Below the pieces are notes generated by a model. The model made no database searches, was not told where the DNA came from, and saw nothing but the letters and a program-made list of their open reading frames with translations. The translations under genes were made by a program, and so were the position numbers. Below are positions 56,863 through 63,712 of a DNA stretch of 64,000 nt, in pieces. This DNA is from Bartonella florencae (GTDB taxonomy: Bacteria; Pseudomonadota; Alphaproteobacteria; Rhizobiales; Rhizobiaceae): the NCBI RefSeq assembly GCF_000312525.1, contig NZ_HE997451.1:566645-630644 (forward strand), written 5' to 3'. How positions within the stretch are numbered: the stretch's first letter is position 1; each line of letters opens with the position of its first letter.

Positions 56863-57051
56863 TTACTCCGTATTTTTCTTTGGAGTGAAGGCTAGAATCT
56901 CTTTTTTTCTCCACCTTACTGCTCTACCTAGCTTATATGGCTCTGGAAATACCCCTTGAAGTACCCAATTGCGAATCGTTGTCGTTGATACGCTAAAAAG
57001 CTCTGCACATTCACGGGTTGTTACATATCTATCACCATCATCAAATATCAT
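56863..57051 (-). CDS. AlpA/excisionase-like helix-turn-helix protein
   Basis: This 62-residue protein has a MerR-like winged helix of the AlpA/HTH_17 type: YVTTRECAELFSVSTTTIRN followed by WVLQGVFPEPYKLGRAVRWRKKEI (core FPEPYKLGRAVRW). Such proteins serve as excisionases or activators of phage integrase genes. AAAGG lies before the ATG. It is the gene closest to tRNA-Leu, where integrase and excisionase usually sit, but no integrase accompanies it. Confidence 0.8.
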   Translation of the reverse strand: MIFDDGDRYVTTRECAELFSVSTTTIRNWVLQGVFPEPYKLGRAVRWRKKEILAFTPKKNTE

Positions 57052-57127
57052 TTCATTACCTTTCTATTTTTTATGTTATGTAAATGGGTGGGTGGGGGTG
57101 CTGGAAGGGGAAAGCACCCCCATAACA

Positions 57128-57751
57128 TCAAGCAGCTTTTGTTAAGATCTGTTTCAGATCTCGCTCTATTCCCTCCAAAAATATCTCCACCGCTTGATTG
57201 ATTTGTTGAATGTGTTCCTCATCACGATTGATACGTTTGATTTTCATGCGCAAGTGATATGATCTGCCTACAAAATGTGGATTATAGCTCATGAAATGAC
57301 ACCATTTACGTCCCGTACAAGCCATTTGGAATTGCATTTGTGCGATATATTCAGGCTTGATATTGTCATCTATAAAGAAGCGTAGATGATGAACTGATTG
57401 TGGGCATTTGACCTCAACTAAACCATCCTCACCAACAAAGCCATCAGGGCTAGCACCAGCCATTCCTATTGTCGGATGTTGTATGAAACCACACCTGCTA
57501 ACCTCTGTATCATAAATGAATGCATATTCTTTTAGAGCGTCCTCTTCATGGTCAATGCCCCATTGCATAGCGGGCGTTATATAAGATTGGCTTATTTCCT
57601 CTGTTAAGCGCTCTGTCATAAGTTTTAATTTGTAATCCTCATATTTACTTGTAGGCGTTCCCTTGGCTGTTTTACTGAGTACGTTATAAACGTTTGAAGC
57701 GGTGACTTTACCTAAACGGGCTTGAAACCACTCTGCTGTTCTTTGTTCCAT
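57128..57751 (-). CDS. YqaJ-family phage exonuclease
   Basis: YqaJ-type nucleases are lambda-exonuclease-like and digest one strand of dsDNA to feed phage recombination. QRTAEWFQARLGKVTASNV starts the domain, PAMQWGIDHEEDALKEY has the family His-Glu, and GASPDGFV plus EVKCP supply the catalytic D and E-x-K. QMQFQMACTG follows. I take the ATG at 57751 because it lies right after the ERF gene stop, matching the domain start; the frame reads open to 57823. It pairs with the annealing protein as a two-component recombination system. Confidence 0.9.
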   Translation of the reverse strand: MEQRTAEWFQARLGKVTASNVYNVLSKTAKGTPTSKYEDYKLKLMTERLTEEISQSYITPAMQWGIDHEEDALKEYAFIYDTEVSRCGFIQHPTIGMAGASPDGFVGEDGLVEVKCPQSVHHLRFFIDDNIKPEYIAQMQFQMACTGRKWCHFMSYNPHFVGRSYHLRMKIKRINRDEEHIQQINQAVEIFLEGIERDLKQILTKAA

Positions 57752-57752
57752 T

Positions 57753-58607
57753 TCACACCGCTGTCTGTTTTTCTTGTTGAGTTGGTGCATATTCAATATC
57801 TTGGATATGAATATATTCGGCATCTTGTATAGAGGCGTTTGTTTGCTCTTGTTGTGGAAGAGATTGTTCTTTTAGAGCCTTTTGTTTGTTTTGTTTATCT
57901 TTCAAAAGATGCAAAACGATTTGAGCTTGTCCCTCAGACATATCGGTAAGATTTTTGACTTTAACATAATCAAGTACCTTTGCTTCTTCTGATTGGGTTT
58001 GCACTATGAGTCTTCTGATTTCATTGATTTGCTGCGGAAATGCCTTTTTAATAGGCGGGTTTCCATCTGTATCGTCTTCTTTGCTTGCGACATTAAGAAG
58101 CATGCCTAACAGATATCTGCGTGCGTAGGTAATAGTAGAGCCAACCGCTTGTATGTTGTTTTTGCTCCCGGTAGCGTCAAAGGGAAATGTTCCTTGTGTT
58201 GATATTTCATTGCCAGATATATGCTTTAAAGTCATTTCCACGGTTATGCCATTTGAATTCTGCTCTTTGATACGAGAAAATAAGGAAAAGCGATATTTTG
58301 AAAGACTATCCTTTATAGCATCAAGATATTTATCAAGCGTAGCATATTGGCTATTTGTATGGGGGTTGGTAGCGTTTTTTTGTATTTCTTTATATTCCAT
58401 TTGCATAGTGGAAAGATCATGGACAAAATTTTGGCGCTCTTGTCGTTTTATCTCCTTTTCTCGCAATTCGAGAAGACTCTTGAGACGGTCCAGATCGACA
58501 TCACTTTGTAAAGCTCTTTCTAAAATAAGCTCCATAGCTGTAGAGTTGGTTTCACAAGCGTTTGTTTTTTCCACTAATGCCGTTTGTGTAGTACTTATTT
58601 CACTCAT
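57753..58607 (-). CDS. ERF-family single-strand annealing protein
   Basis: The ERF domain spans residues about 50-190, with MQMEYKEIQKNATNPHTNSQ, the conserved GSTITYARRYLLGMLLNVAS and KEDDTDGN motifs. ERF proteins anneal complementary single strands for phage genome circularisation and recombination. The C-terminal 100 residues are Gln-rich and probably unstructured. The start at 58607 has GGAGG nine bases upstream; the frame from 58622 begins inside that site. It is coupled to the YqaJ exonuclease gene, whose ATG is at the stop. Confidence 0.9.
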   Translation of the reverse strand: MSEISTTQTALVEKTNACETNSTAMELILERALQSDVDLDRLKSLLELREKEIKRQERQNFVHDLSTMQMEYKEIQKNATNPHTNSQYATLDKYLDAIKDSLSKYRFSLFSRIKEQNSNGITVEMTLKHISGNEISTQGTFPFDATGSKNNIQAVGSTITYARRYLLGMLLNVASKEDDTDGNPPIKKAFPQQINEIRRLIVQTQSEEAKVLDYVKVKNLTDMSEGQAQIVLHLLKDKQNKQKALKEQSLPQQEQTNASIQDAEYIHIQDIEYAPTQQEKQTAV

Positions 58608-58683
58608 CTTGATTTCCTCCATTAAAGCGCAATTCCCCCGTGTCGTGAATCACGCATGTGTTAAAAATTGTTTGGTTTGGTTG

Positions 58684-59055
58684 TTAAAAATTGAATTTCA
58701 GAGGCGGTATGATGTGATCAGTTTCTAATATTGATATAAATCTACGTCCGTCATTAGACTTAAGTGCAATAAAGATTTTTTCTTTAGCATTAGAAAATCG
58801 TTCTATTTCAAATCCAATACATCTAAATACTTTGCTTGCGTATGATGCATATGTACATCTAGGTGTGTGATTTGATATCATTTTCTTAAAATTATCTTCA
58901 CCTAAAAGGTCCTGCATGACGTCTTTAGGAATTATGGTATCTACATAGGAGTCACCTTCATATCCAGAGATAGTTATACAAAGTTCTCCGGGGTTTTGAT
59001 CACTTCTCACAACTGTCTGTACACACCAAGTAGGTTTAATTTCATAGCTATACAT
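58684..59055 (-). CDS. Phage-region hypothetical protein
   Basis: This is a 123-residue soluble protein starting MYSYEIKPTWCVQTVVRS, with no membrane helix and no domain I recognise. The ribosome site AGGGCG is weak but suitably placed. It lies between the recombination genes and the antirepressor in the leftward early operon, 11 bases after the beta-helix-like gene. Several short hydrophobic strands alternate with charged residues, suggesting a compact alpha/beta fold. Confidence 0.6.
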   Translation of the reverse strand: MYSYEIKPTWCVQTVVRSDQNPGELCITISGYEGDSYVDTIIPKDVMQDLLGEDNFKKMISNHTPRCTYASYASKVFRCIGFEIERFSNAKEKIFIALKSNDGRRFISILETDHIIPPLKFNF

Positions 59056-59065
59056 GATTATCGCC

Positions 59066-59365
59066 CTACCTTAAAACGGTGTTGTTACCAGAAACACGTG
59101 CATTGCCATAAATCTTGGCTTTGCCAAAAACTTCGGCATTATCAGAAACCTTGGCATTTTCATAAACTTGGGCACAATCAAAAACCTTGGCACCATTATA
59201 TACCCAGCAATCGCCTTCATGTGATAAGTTTATTTCATTTTCTATAAAACCACCTATATCACCAGTCTTAATATCTCCAAAGTCTCTCAATGCTTTAATT
59301 CGGTGAAGTGTTTTACCAAAAACTTCGATTGTTTCATCAGTGAGTTTATATTTCTTTTTTATCAT
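59066..59365 (-). CDS. Phage-region protein with hexapeptide-like beta-helix repeats
   Basis: After an N-terminal part (DETIEVFGKTLHRIKALRDF) and a GDIGGFIE loop, the last 50 residues form six-residue repeats: VYNGAK, VFDCAQ, VYENAK, VSDNAE, VFGKAK, IYGNAR, VSGNNT. This is the pattern of left-handed parallel beta-helix (LpxA-like) turns. AGGAGG lies five bases before the ATG. Related proteins are frequent in Bartonella prophages as far as I recall. The function is unknown and the number of repeats probably varies. Confidence 0.65.
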   Translation of the reverse strand: MIKKKYKLTDETIEVFGKTLHRIKALRDFGDIKTGDIGGFIENEINLSHEGDCWVYNGAKVFDCAQVYENAKVSDNAEVFGKAKIYGNARVSGNNTVLR

Positions 59366-59377
59366 AATAACCTCCTC

Positions 59378-60121
59378 TTAATGCATGCTTTGTCTTTTAA
59401 GCTCTTGAGACAGCAGCCCCATGCCTTTTGTGGTAATTTTTGCGCAAGGAATGACTTTTTCTATTCCACTAGCGGTTTGAAGTGTGATCGTTGGACAATC
59501 CATCAGTTGCTTTTGGATTTTGTCTTGATAAGGGAGTAAATTTCCACCTGCTGCACGTCTATAAACCCAACCTTTTTGCTGTAAAAACTGAATGAATTGT
59601 TTTGGTTGCATCTCGAGTATTTTAGCGGCTTCAGTAAGACCAAAGAGCCCATCATGGCGCTGTAAACTTTCAAGTGCCATGGCTTTTGGTGTTAAATCTT
59701 CAATAATGCTGTCTTTTTGATCTATTTGACCTTGCAAATAATTCAAAAATCCAATCATAGCTTTTGGACTTGAATAATCGATTTGTGGTGTTACTGCTTG
59801 TTTTGCACGCCGTTCACATTCTATAAAATACTCTCTAGCTTCATGCCCTTTGTCATTACGCTCTATCATCGAAAGGTGCTTAGCCATATCTAATGTGAGG
59901 TAATATTCTATGCTTGGGCGCCCACCTTGGGGTTTTACTAAATTTTTAGTAAAACTTATAAAGTCTTGATTTTCTCGAAAATTACATTCTTTAATACGGT
60001 TAACAATCCAATCATTAAAGCGGGCTTTCACTTCTAAAAAAGCATGCAGATCACGTGCATTTACTGTTTGAACAGTTTCATTTTTAATCGTGTTGTGCTG
60101 AATGGCAATAAGCTTTTCCAT
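59378..60121 (-). CDS. Phage antirepressor (AntA/AntB plus KilAC domains)
   Basis: The N-terminal AntA/AntB domain (residues about 15-100) contains VNARDLHAFLEVKARFNDWI, FISFTKN and YYLTLDMAKHLSMIERNDKG (in part). A middle helical linker follows, then the C-terminal KilAC/ANT domain with GLTEAAKILEMQPKQFIQFL and QKGWVYRRAAGG. Antirepressors inactivate CI-like repressors and favour induction. The start MEKLIA at 60121 is preferred over 60133. It is in the leftward operon whose promoter carries the putative repressor operators. Confidence 0.9.
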   Translation of the reverse strand: MEKLIAIQHNTIKNETVQTVNARDLHAFLEVKARFNDWIVNRIKECNFRENQDFISFTKNLVKPQGGRPSIEYYLTLDMAKHLSMIERNDKGHEAREYFIECERRAKQAVTPQIDYSSPKAMIGFLNYLQGQIDQKDSIIEDLTPKAMALESLQRHDGLFGLTEAAKILEMQPKQFIQFLQQKGWVYRRAAGGNLLPYQDKIQKQLMDCPTITLQTASGIEKVIPCAKITTKGMGLLSQELKRQSMH

Positions 60122-60187
60122 TACGGACCTCATATTGATAGGGAATTGATGGATTAAAGGGGGAGCTTTAAAACGCGCTTTTAGAGT

Positions 60188-60559
60188 TTAAATGACATCA
60201 CTAAGACGCAAACGGTGCTGTTGTTCATAAGTACCGTAGACTTCATCTTCATATTTTTGCTGTGCTAAATCATCTAAAAGTCTATTGTAGGCATCACTTT
60301 CGCGTATAAAGTAATGAACTTCACTCTCCTCATCGAGATGTTCGATATTTTTTTCTACATATGCTTCTGCGATCTCTTCAGAAATATCTTCACAACTCTT
60401 TTCAGAAGGATTTACGCGAAGGATTTGTATTGCATCATCTGCCTCATCAATAATTTCTTGAACTTGGCTTGCATCAAGTGGTCCTGACTCTGCAATGTTT
60501 TGATCATCATAGACAACTAATAAAATTTCATTGGAATTAATAAGAATTGGCTTTTCCAT
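60188..60559 (-). CDS. Highly acidic phage-region protein
   Basis: This 123-residue protein is extremely rich in Asp and Glu, for example DASQVQEIIDEADDA and EEIAEAYVEKNIEHLDEESE, with few basic residues. AGGGAGGGG precedes the ATG. It is the first gene of the leftward operon after the operator-promoter region. No domain is recognised. Strong acidity and first-gene position are reminiscent of DNA-mimic anti-host proteins, but that is speculation. Confidence 0.6.
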   Translation of the reverse strand: MEKPILINSNEILLVVYDDQNIAESGPLDASQVQEIIDEADDAIQILRVNPSEKSCEDISEEIAEAYVEKNIEHLDEESEVHYFIRESDAYNRLLDDLAQQKYEDEVYGTYEQQHRLRLSDVI

Positions 60560-60614
60560 AATTTCCCCTCCCTAACGCCTCTTGGCAATTGTTTGTGTGT
60601 GGTTTATGGAATAT

Positions 60615-60643
60615 ATATAATACGCATAATGCATACTTGTCAA
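60615..60643 (-). promoter_or_regulatory. Leftward early promoter overlapping an operator
   Basis: On the minus strand TTGACA (60638-60643), a 17-base spacer and TTATAT (60615-60620) form a strong promoter 56 bases before the acidic-protein gene. The spacer contains the palindrome-like TATGCATTATGCGTA, so a bound repressor would block polymerase. Confidence 0.65.
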
Positions 60644-60667
60644 CAATAAAATATGCGTTATGTGTAT
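60620..60667. promoter_or_regulatory. Paired putative repressor operators, left control region
   Basis: Two related elements face each other: TATGCATTATGCGTAT (minus strand, 60620-60635) and TATGCGTTATGTGTAT (plus strand, 60652-60667), 16 bases apart. The common core TATGCRTTATG recurs at the right control region near 61250. The arrangement resembles lambda OL. Confidence 0.6.
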
Positions 60668-60774
60668 TTTATTTTTAAGGATATAAAAATCTTGTAAGAA
60701 GATTTTTTCTAAATGACGATTCTCATGAAAGGGGAAAGTGAATGGTTATGAAAACAATAAAAAGTGATATAGAA

Positions 60775-61185
60775 TTAGATAACAAAATTATGCAGCTGGT
60801 TTCTACATTTAGTAATGAAAGAAAAAAAGCTTTTATTTTTTTCTTTTGCATGCAGGCGATTTAAAAGGTGAAGAATTGTTTCTTTATCTGGCTGAGTTGT
60901 TTTTTGTAGTAGATTAATAATTTGCTCATCAACGGTTTGTTTTGTCGCGGGGATTGGAAAGGAGGGGCCGTCTCCCTCTCCGGTTAATAACCACCCTTCA
61001 CTAATTCTAAATGCTTTTGCATATTTTGCAGATGCCCGTGATATTCCTCTTAATCCTTGTTCGTGCTGTATATAGCTAGAGTAGTTCCAGCCAAAATATC
61101 TAGCTGCTTCTTTTGCACTCCTAAAACCACGCGCTAAACGCGCTTTTATTAATCTAGCAGATTGGTCTATCGTGTTACTAAGCAT
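60775..61185 (-). CDS. CI-like XRE-family phage repressor
   Basis: Residues 10-70 are a helix-turn-helix of the XRE family (SARLIKARLARGFRSAKEAA, WNYSSYIQHEQGLRGISR) followed by KYAKAFRISEGWLLTGEG, the typical end of lambda-like DNA-binding domains. The remaining 65 residues lack the S24 peptidase part, so this is a short repressor that would not self-cleave and may depend on the antirepressor for induction. The ATG at 61185 has AAGGAG upstream. It is divergent from a Cro-like gene with operators between them. Confidence 0.85.
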   Translation of the reverse strand: MLSNTIDQSARLIKARLARGFRSAKEAARYFGWNYSSYIQHEQGLRGISRASAKYAKAFRISEGWLLTGEGDGPSFPIPATKQTVDEQIINLLQKTTQPDKETILHLLNRLHAKEKNKSFFSFITKCRNQLHNFVI

Positions 61186-61210
61186 TTTTATCTCCTTAAT
61201 ATATTCATAT

Positions 61211-61265
61211 TGCATATAACTGGTATGCATTTCGACTTGACTTTTGAGTAGTCATAATGCATATT
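61211..61265 (+). promoter_or_regulatory. Right operator region and promoter of the Cro-like gene
   Basis: TTGACT (61237-61242), a 17-base spacer and CATATT (61260-61265) form a promoter whose expected start is about 61272, at the ATG (61273). A perfect inverted repeat TGCATA-N7-TATGCA (61211-61229) lies upstream of the -35 box, and CATAATGCATA (61253-61263), the reverse of the TATGCRTTATG core, overlaps the -10 box. Confidence 0.6.
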
Positions 61266-61272
61266 ATTTTTT

Positions 61273-61539
61273 ATGGGAAAAATAGCAGTAAAACAGTTAC
61301 GTAAAAATCTGAATTTAACTCTGAAAGAAATGGCAGAACGGTTAGGCGTCAACAAATCAACAGTATGGCGTTGGGAAAAATATGGTGTTCCTTCAAGGGG
61401 AGCCGTTGCATATCTTCTCGAAGCGTTATGGGATGAACAATCACCTCCACCGCCTTCTTTTGTCAACGGTTTCAGTTTGAGTGAAAAGCCGTGCGAACAA
61501 AATGAAATAACGAAGCTTCAATATGAAGAGAGAGAATAA
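61273..61539 (+). CDS. Cro-like XRE-family regulator
   Basis: The 88-residue protein has an N-terminal helix-turn-helix: KQLRKNLNLTLKEMAERLGV, NKSTVWRWEKYGVPSRGAVA. The C-terminal 35 residues are Pro-rich and acidic. Divergent orientation from the CI-like gene and position at the start of the rightward genes make it the Cro equivalent. No ribosome binding site precedes the ATG, and the promoter spacing predicts a leaderless mRNA. The next gene starts two bases after the stop. Confidence 0.8.
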   Translation: MGKIAVKQLRKNLNLTLKEMAERLGVNKSTVWRWEKYGVPSRGAVAYLLEALWDEQSPPPPSFVNGFSLSEKPCEQNEITKLQYEERE

Positions 61540-61541
61540 AG

Positions 61542-61895
61542 ATGGAAAATTTTGCGACGATTATTGTGCTTTTTATTGCAAATATAATCGTGTTTCTTTG
61601 TTTTTATACCTCTTATAAAAAAATGCAAAGCTCTACAAATGTTTTGCAAAGTCCATATTATACTTTTCACATTTTAGAAGATTCAACAAAAGAAATGGAT
61701 TTTCCAGACGGTAGCACAATTATTTTTCATGATTCTGATTGGAACTTTTCTCTTGATGAAAATGATAATTTAAGAGTTCAAAGTGTTTTAGGACCATCAT
61801 TGTCTATAAAGGCATATAGTGATGCGCACGGTTTCAAAAAGCATTTCATAGATAGTTTGCAGAAATATAATCAGTCCATAAATGCACCAAGATAA
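61542..61895 (+). CDS. Small single-span membrane protein, phage region
   Basis: The 117-residue protein has one N-terminal hydrophobic helix (TIIVLFIANIIVFLCFYTSY) and a polar domain of 90 residues with no recognised family. AGAGAGAATAA overlaps the end of the Cro-like gene and serves as ribosome site. It is co-transcribed with that gene. A superinfection-exclusion role is a guess based only on size, topology and position. Confidence 0.6.
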   Translation: MENFATIIVLFIANIIVFLCFYTSYKKMQSSTNVLQSPYYTFHILEDSTKEMDFPDGSTIIFHDSDWNFSLDENDNLRVQSVLGPSLSIKAYSDAHGFKKHFIDSLQKYNQSINAPR

Positions 61896-62041
61896 GGCAT
61901 GCAATGTATTTTTAAATTGAAAGAGTTCATTTTTTAAAACTTATGACTAAACGCTCTGTTATGACGCACGCATAAACAAACAACAGCTTTAAGGGGGGAT
62001 TATGATCACTAATTTATATTTAATAAAAGAAGGGGGTATGC

Positions 62042-63142
62042 ATGTCTAATGGTATGCCATGGATAAGATTCCATTTGTATGACTGGATAAGTGGTACAAA
62101 TGGAATGACATCTGAACAACGGGGCGTTTATATAACCCTTCTCGTTTGCATGTATGAAAAAAAAGAACCACTTAAAACAGACTTTCAAACACTTGCACGC
62201 GTTTGTCATTGTTCGCAGAAAAAATTTGCAGCGATTGTCGAATATTTAATCAGGAATGATAAACTTATTGAGACAGATGGTGGATTGTGGAATACGCGTG
62301 TTGAAGAAGAGCTAAAAGATTTTTCGGATAAAAAAGATCACATATCACAAGTTCGTAGTGAAGCTGGTAAAAAAGGTGCGCAAGCAAAAAACACGATAAA
62401 ACAACATGTTAATAATTTTGCTGAAGCAAATGACAAGCAAAACGTTTTTTTTGCTGAAGCAAACGACAAGCAAAATCAAGCTATAAAGAATAAGAATAAG
62501 AATATATATAAAAAAACTAATACTATCGTATTAGCAAAAAAAGAAATTGTTTCTGAAAATTTAGAAACAAACGATTTGGTTGAAGAGCCAATCGAAGTTG
62601 ATATCTTCCAGAGCCAATCAGAACAAATCGAAACGGTAGAAACCCAACAACCACCCATTCACGAGCAAGAAAACGTTCCTAAGAAAGCCAAGCAGGTTAA
62701 CATTGATCGAGGTTGTCGATTGCCTGTGGATTTTGAACCCGATTACGATTTTGCACACACAGAGGGCTTGCCTCCAGAGCGTATCAAAGTCGAAATCGCA
62801 AAGTTTCGGGACTACTGGCGTTCAAAAGCTGGTGCAAATGCAACCAAAATCGATTGGCAAGCAACATGGCGTAACTGGGTAAGAAATTCAAAAAAATACG
62901 AAATCAATCAACAAGGTGGAAACTATGGAAAAACAAGCACTAAACAAACAGAACAGCAGCGTAGCTGGAGTTATCGAGTTGCACAGCACATGTCCAATAT
63001 CAAAAATTCAGATAGTGTGTACAAATTTTTATTCGAGGATGACAACAGAACTACCGTTCCTTTGGAAAACGGGGCAAAAGCCATTGAGTGCAGAAGCGGA
63101 GAGAGTTACAGCATTGGTTACGGATGCGTTGCAACAGCTTGA
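62042..63142 (+). CDS. DUF1376 phage replication-type protein
   Basis: The N-terminal 95 residues are DUF1376: PWIRFHLYDWISGTNGMTSE, QRGVYITLLVCMYEKKEPL and CSQKKFAAIVEYLI, a winged helix found in phage replication proteins that occupy the lambda O position. A low-complexity linker follows, with a duplicated FAEANDKQN motif (62415-62480) and poly-Asn/Lys. Residues about 225-290 form a second domain with FRDYWRSKAGANATKIDWQA and TWRNWVRNS, common at the end of such proteins. The last 35 codons overlap the following gene in another frame. AAGGGGGT precedes the ATG. Confidence 0.85.
   Translation: MSNGMPWIRFHLYDWISGTNGMTSEQRGVYITLLVCMYEKKEPLKTDFQTLARVCHCSQKKFAAIVEYLIRNDKLIETDGGLWNTRVEEELKDFSDKKDHISQVRSEAGKKGAQAKNTIKQHVNNFAEANDKQNVFFAEANDKQNQAIKNKNKNIYKKTNTIVLAKKEIVSENLETNDLVEEPIEVDIFQSQSEQIETVETQQPPIHEQENVPKKAKQVNIDRGCRLPVDFEPDYDFAHTEGLPPERIKVEIAKFRDYWRSKAGANATKIDWQATWRNWVRNSKKYEINQQGGNYGKTSTKQTEQQRSWSYRVAQHMSNIKNSDSVYKFLFEDDNRTTVPLENGAKAIECRSGESYSIGYGCVATA
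62415..62480 (+). repeat. Tandem duplication in the DUF1376 linker
   Basis: TTTGCTGAAGCAAATGACAA and TTTGCTGAAGCAAACGACAA occur 36 bases apart, each continuing GCAAAA. The nine-residue FAEANDKQN unit is therefore duplicated in frame. Confidence 0.75.
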
Positions 63143-63530
63143 AAGAAAAGCGACAGAAGAGGAAATCCAAACAGCGTATCTTGTCCTTTCAAATGGTCTC
63201 AAAAACCCCATTGGATCAGATGAGAAAGCGACAGCGCTTGCGTATGCTTACACTCTTGAAAGCATAAGCAGCTGGGTATTGCAAACAGCAATAAAGAACG
63301 CTTTGAAAGGCAAAGCAGAGGGTTTAAATGCAACTTTTATGCCGTCAACAGCAGATTTTTATCGTTACTGCGAAAAGCTTGAAAGTGATATTCGTTTTCA
63401 AGCCAATCGTGTTTTGAAGGTTCTTCAAAAGCCAGAAATCGAGGGCAAAAATCAAGAGGCGACGATAACATCAGAACGCATTGAAAAGCGTCCAAAAGAG
63501 CTTGAAGAAGTTTTAAAGGGCATTGAGTGA
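63039..63530 (+). CDS. Phage-region hypothetical protein overlapping the DUF1376 gene
   Basis: The frame from 63039 (MTTELPFLWKTGQKPLSAEA) gives 163 residues of helical, Lys/Glu-rich sequence without membrane segments (LVTDALQQLERKATEEEIQ, FMPSTADFYRYCEKLESDI). It overlaps the DUF1376 gene by 104 bases. The frame is open back to 62916, but upstream codons translate the DUF1376 end in a shifted frame. GAGG is only two bases from the ATG, so initiation probably depends on coupling. In similar Bartonella phage regions a helical protein follows DUF1376; the function is unknown. Confidence 0.65.
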   Translation: MTTELPFLWKTGQKPLSAEAERVTALVTDALQQLERKATEEEIQTAYLVLSNGLKNPIGSDEKATALAYAYTLESISSWVLQTAIKNALKGKAEGLNATFMPSTADFYRYCEKLESDIRFQANRVLKVLQKPEIEGKNQEATITSERIEKRPKELEEVLKGIE

Positions 63531-63712
63531 AAAACAGCAAAGTAGTGAAAATTGCTGATGGTTTTGTGATTAGATATGTGTTTAAATCGACAAAAAGGCA
63601 CCATACAGAGTGATTTAGAACTTTTTTGATACAAGCCACATTGTAGGCATAAAATGCACTGTACAGTCAAATTTGAGTCAAAGACCCTATTGGCAAATTT
63701 AAGGATGAAGAC

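Noticed and set aside
60742..60864. 40-codon plus-strand frame with GGGGAAAG ahead of it
   Set aside because: It overlaps the 3' end of the repressor gene in antisense and has no recognisable features; the ribosome-like site alone is not enough.
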